From positions 1 through 7,065 of the forward strand of contig CAKZMS010000499.1 of NCBI GenBank assembly GCA_937128785.1: a stretch of DNA of 7,065 nucleotides. Direction: 5' to 3'. Both the position numbers and the translations under genes were made by a program. Shown here one piece after another: positions 5,777 through 7,065 of the stretch (positions within the stretch are counted from its first letter, which is position 1; each line of letters starts with the position of its first letter). Source of the stretch: an uncultured Opitutaceae bacterium (GTDB lineage Bacteria > Verrucomicrobiota > Verrucomicrobiia > Opitutales > Opitutaceae). The notes under the pieces are model-generated. The model saw only the letters and a program-made list of their open reading frames with translations. It did no database searches and was not told where the DNA came from.

Positions 5777-7065
5777 ATGGAAAAACGTCCTTTTAGTGAG
5801 CTGGGCCTTTCGGCCGAGGTGCTCAAAGCAGTCGATAAACTCGGATTTGAAGAGGCATCGCCGATTCAAACCGCGGTGATTCCGGCGTTGTTGGAGGGAC
5901 GTGATGTCGTCGGCCAATCCGCCACGGGCTCCGGCAAAACCGCAGCCTTCGCGATTCCCGCCATTGAGCGGGTAGACCCCAAGCTGAAGCGCGTGCAGGT
6001 GCTCATTCTCTGCCCTACGCGAGAACTCGCCGTCCAGGTTGCGGAGGAGGTCAACAAGCTCGCTGCGTTCAAGCGCGGCGTGATGGAGGTCCCGATTTAC
6101 GGCGGTCAGCCTTATGATCGCCAGATTCGTGCCCTGAAAGCCGGTGCGCAGATCGTCATCGGCACGCCCGGGCGGGTCATGGATCACATGGAGCGGGGAA
6201 CCCTGCGCCTCGATGACCTCAAGATGGTGATCCTCGACGAATGCGATCGCATGCTCGACATGGGCTTCCGCGACGACATCGAGACAGTCATGTCCGGCAC
6301 GCCGGCGGGCCGCCAGGCCCTGTTTTTCTCGGCGACCATGCCGCCGGCAATCCGGGGGTTGATCAAGCGCTACACCAACGAGCCGGCGGAGGTGAAGATT
6401 CAGGCCTTGGCCAAGAACGCGCCCCAGGTGGAGCAGGTTTATTACGAGGTCCAGCGTCGCGCCAAGGTGGAGGCCCTTACCCGCTTGATCGACCGTTTCG
6501 ATTTCCGGCACGGCATCGTGTTTTGCTCCACCAAGATCATGGTCGATGAGCTCAATGAGCACCTGCATGCCCGCGGTTATGCCACCGATCGACTGCACGG
6601 CGACATCTCCCAATCCCAGCGCAATCGCGTTACTGAGAAGTTTAAGCGTAAGGGCTTCGAGTTCCTGATCGCAACGGATGTGGCGGCCCGCGGACTCGAC
6701 GTGGATGACCTCGAAGTCGTCTTTAACTTTGATCTGCCCAACGACGCCGAGGACTACACGCACCGCATCGGCCGGACCGGCCGGGCGGGTAAATCCGGCC
6801 GGGCCTTCACCTTCGTTTCAAATCGGGAGATCTATAAACTCCAGAATATGATTCGGTATGGGAAGCTGAAGATCCAGCGCGGCCGGATCCCCTCCATCGA
6901 CGAGATTGAAGAGGTAAAGGAGAACAAGTTCTTTGAGGATCTGCGCACGACCTTGGAAGGTGGCGAATACACGCGCTACGACCGCGTGATTGATCGTTTG
7001 TTGGAGCAAGGTCACGCCAGCACGGAGATCGCCTCGGCCGTTATCCATTTGATGCACAATGGTGT
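5777..7065 (+). CDS. DEAD-box ATP-dependent RNA helicase, CsdA/DeaD-like, 3' end outside window
   Basis: The frame is open from ATG 5777 to the window edge (429 codons seen, no stop). It encodes a complete helicase core: F6 and Q31 of the Q motif (S-P-I-Q), motif I A-T-G-S-G-K-T (49-55), Ia P-T-R-E-L (80-84), GG at 109-110, Ib T-P-G-R (130-133), II D-E-C-D (154-157), III S-A-T (185-187), IV I-V-F-C-S-T (247-252), H-G-D-I-S-Q (274-279), V A-T-D-V-A-A-R-G-L-D-V (299-309) and VI H-R-I-G-R-T-G-R (329-336). Motif II has Cys in place of Ala. After the core, residues 370-429 (R-I-P-S-I-D-E-I-E-E-V...) look like the linker and helical region of CsdA/DeaD/CshA-type proteins, so a C-terminal RNA-binding domain (DbpA-type) may follow beyond the edge. 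The role is unwinding structured RNA, typically in ribosome assembly, mRNA decay or cold adaptation. No good Shine-Dalgarno sequence is seen; GGGG abuts the ATG. Confidence 0.95.
   Translation, partial: MEKRPFSELGLSAEVLKAVDKLGFEEASPIQTAVIPALLEGRDVVGQSATGSGKTAAFAIPAIERVDPKLKRVQVLILCPTRELAVQVAEEVNKLAAFKRGVMEVPIYGGQPYDRQIRALKAGAQIVIGTPGRVMDHMERGTLRLDDLKMVILDECDRMLDMGFRDDIETVMSGTPAGRQALFFSATMPPAIRGLIKRYTNEPAEVKIQALAKNAPQVEQVYYEVQRRAKVEALTRLIDRFDFRHGIVFCSTKIMVDELNEHLHARGYATDRLHGDISQSQRNRVTEKFKRKGFEFLIATDVAARGLDVDDLEVVFNFDLPNDAEDYTHRIGRTGRAGKSGRAFTFVSNREIYKLQNMIRYGKLKIQRGRIPSIDEIEEVKENKFFEDLRTTLEGGEYTRYDRVIDRLLEQGHASTEIASAVIHLMHNG

Noticed and set aside
5573..6763. 396-codon open frame on the minus strand opposite the CsdA/DeaD-like helicase
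   Set aside because: It is the antisense shadow of a helicase frame with every motif intact; its translation shows no recognisable domain and it also runs through the repeat at 5657-5719.
1..7065. CRISPR array, tRNA, rRNA or riboswitch
   Set aside because: I saw no regularly spaced direct repeats, tRNA-like cloverleaf or known RNA motif; the only repeats are the five palindromic units described.

Overview
The window is GC-rich and gene-dense. It carries five complete or near-complete bacterial-type genes, plus a sialidase-like gene cut at the left edge (six protein genes in total). The gene content suggests an aquatic or marine Verrucomicrobia/Planctomycetes-type bacterium, most likely in the Opitutae: a secreted S1-type sulfatase, an Asp-box sialidase-like protein, a Cupin_5 protein, two DEAD-box RNA helicases, and intergenic palindromes built on GCCGAGCTGGAGCTCGGC. 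This assignment is an inference from gene style and repeats; the window contains no rRNA or other taxonomic marker.

Layout from left to right. At 2-874 (+) lies the C-terminal part of an Asp-box protein. It meets tail-to-tail, with a 3-bp gap, a class I SAM-dependent methyltransferase at 878-1564 (-). A 200-bp divergent intergenic region (1565-1764), in which I see no clear promoter or RNA, leads to a Cupin_5/DUF985 protein at 1765-2337 (+). That gene converges on a RhlE-like DEAD-box helicase at 2379-3743 (-), with one palindromic repeat unit in the 41-bp gap. The 237-bp divergent region 3744-3980 holds a 63-bp composite repeat and precedes an exported sulfatase at 3981-5648 (+). A second copy of the composite repeat (5657-5719) follows the sulfatase. 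A second DEAD-box helicase (CsdA/DeaD-like) starts at 5777 (+) and runs off the right edge.

No operon is evident. Genes mostly alternate in strand and appear to be transcribed singly. The two helicases are likely RNA-remodelling housekeeping or cold-response proteins. The sulfatase, and possibly the sialidase-like protein, would act on sulfated or complex glycans outside the cytoplasm.

I did not find a clearly new multi-gene system. The points most worth a second look are: the composite repeat that brackets the sulfatase gene in direct orientation, with a compensatory base-pair change between copies; the sulfatase's non-canonical formylglycine motif (C-S-V-S-R in place of C-x-P-x-R); and the variant Walker B motifs of both helicases (DEVD and DECD instead of DEAD).
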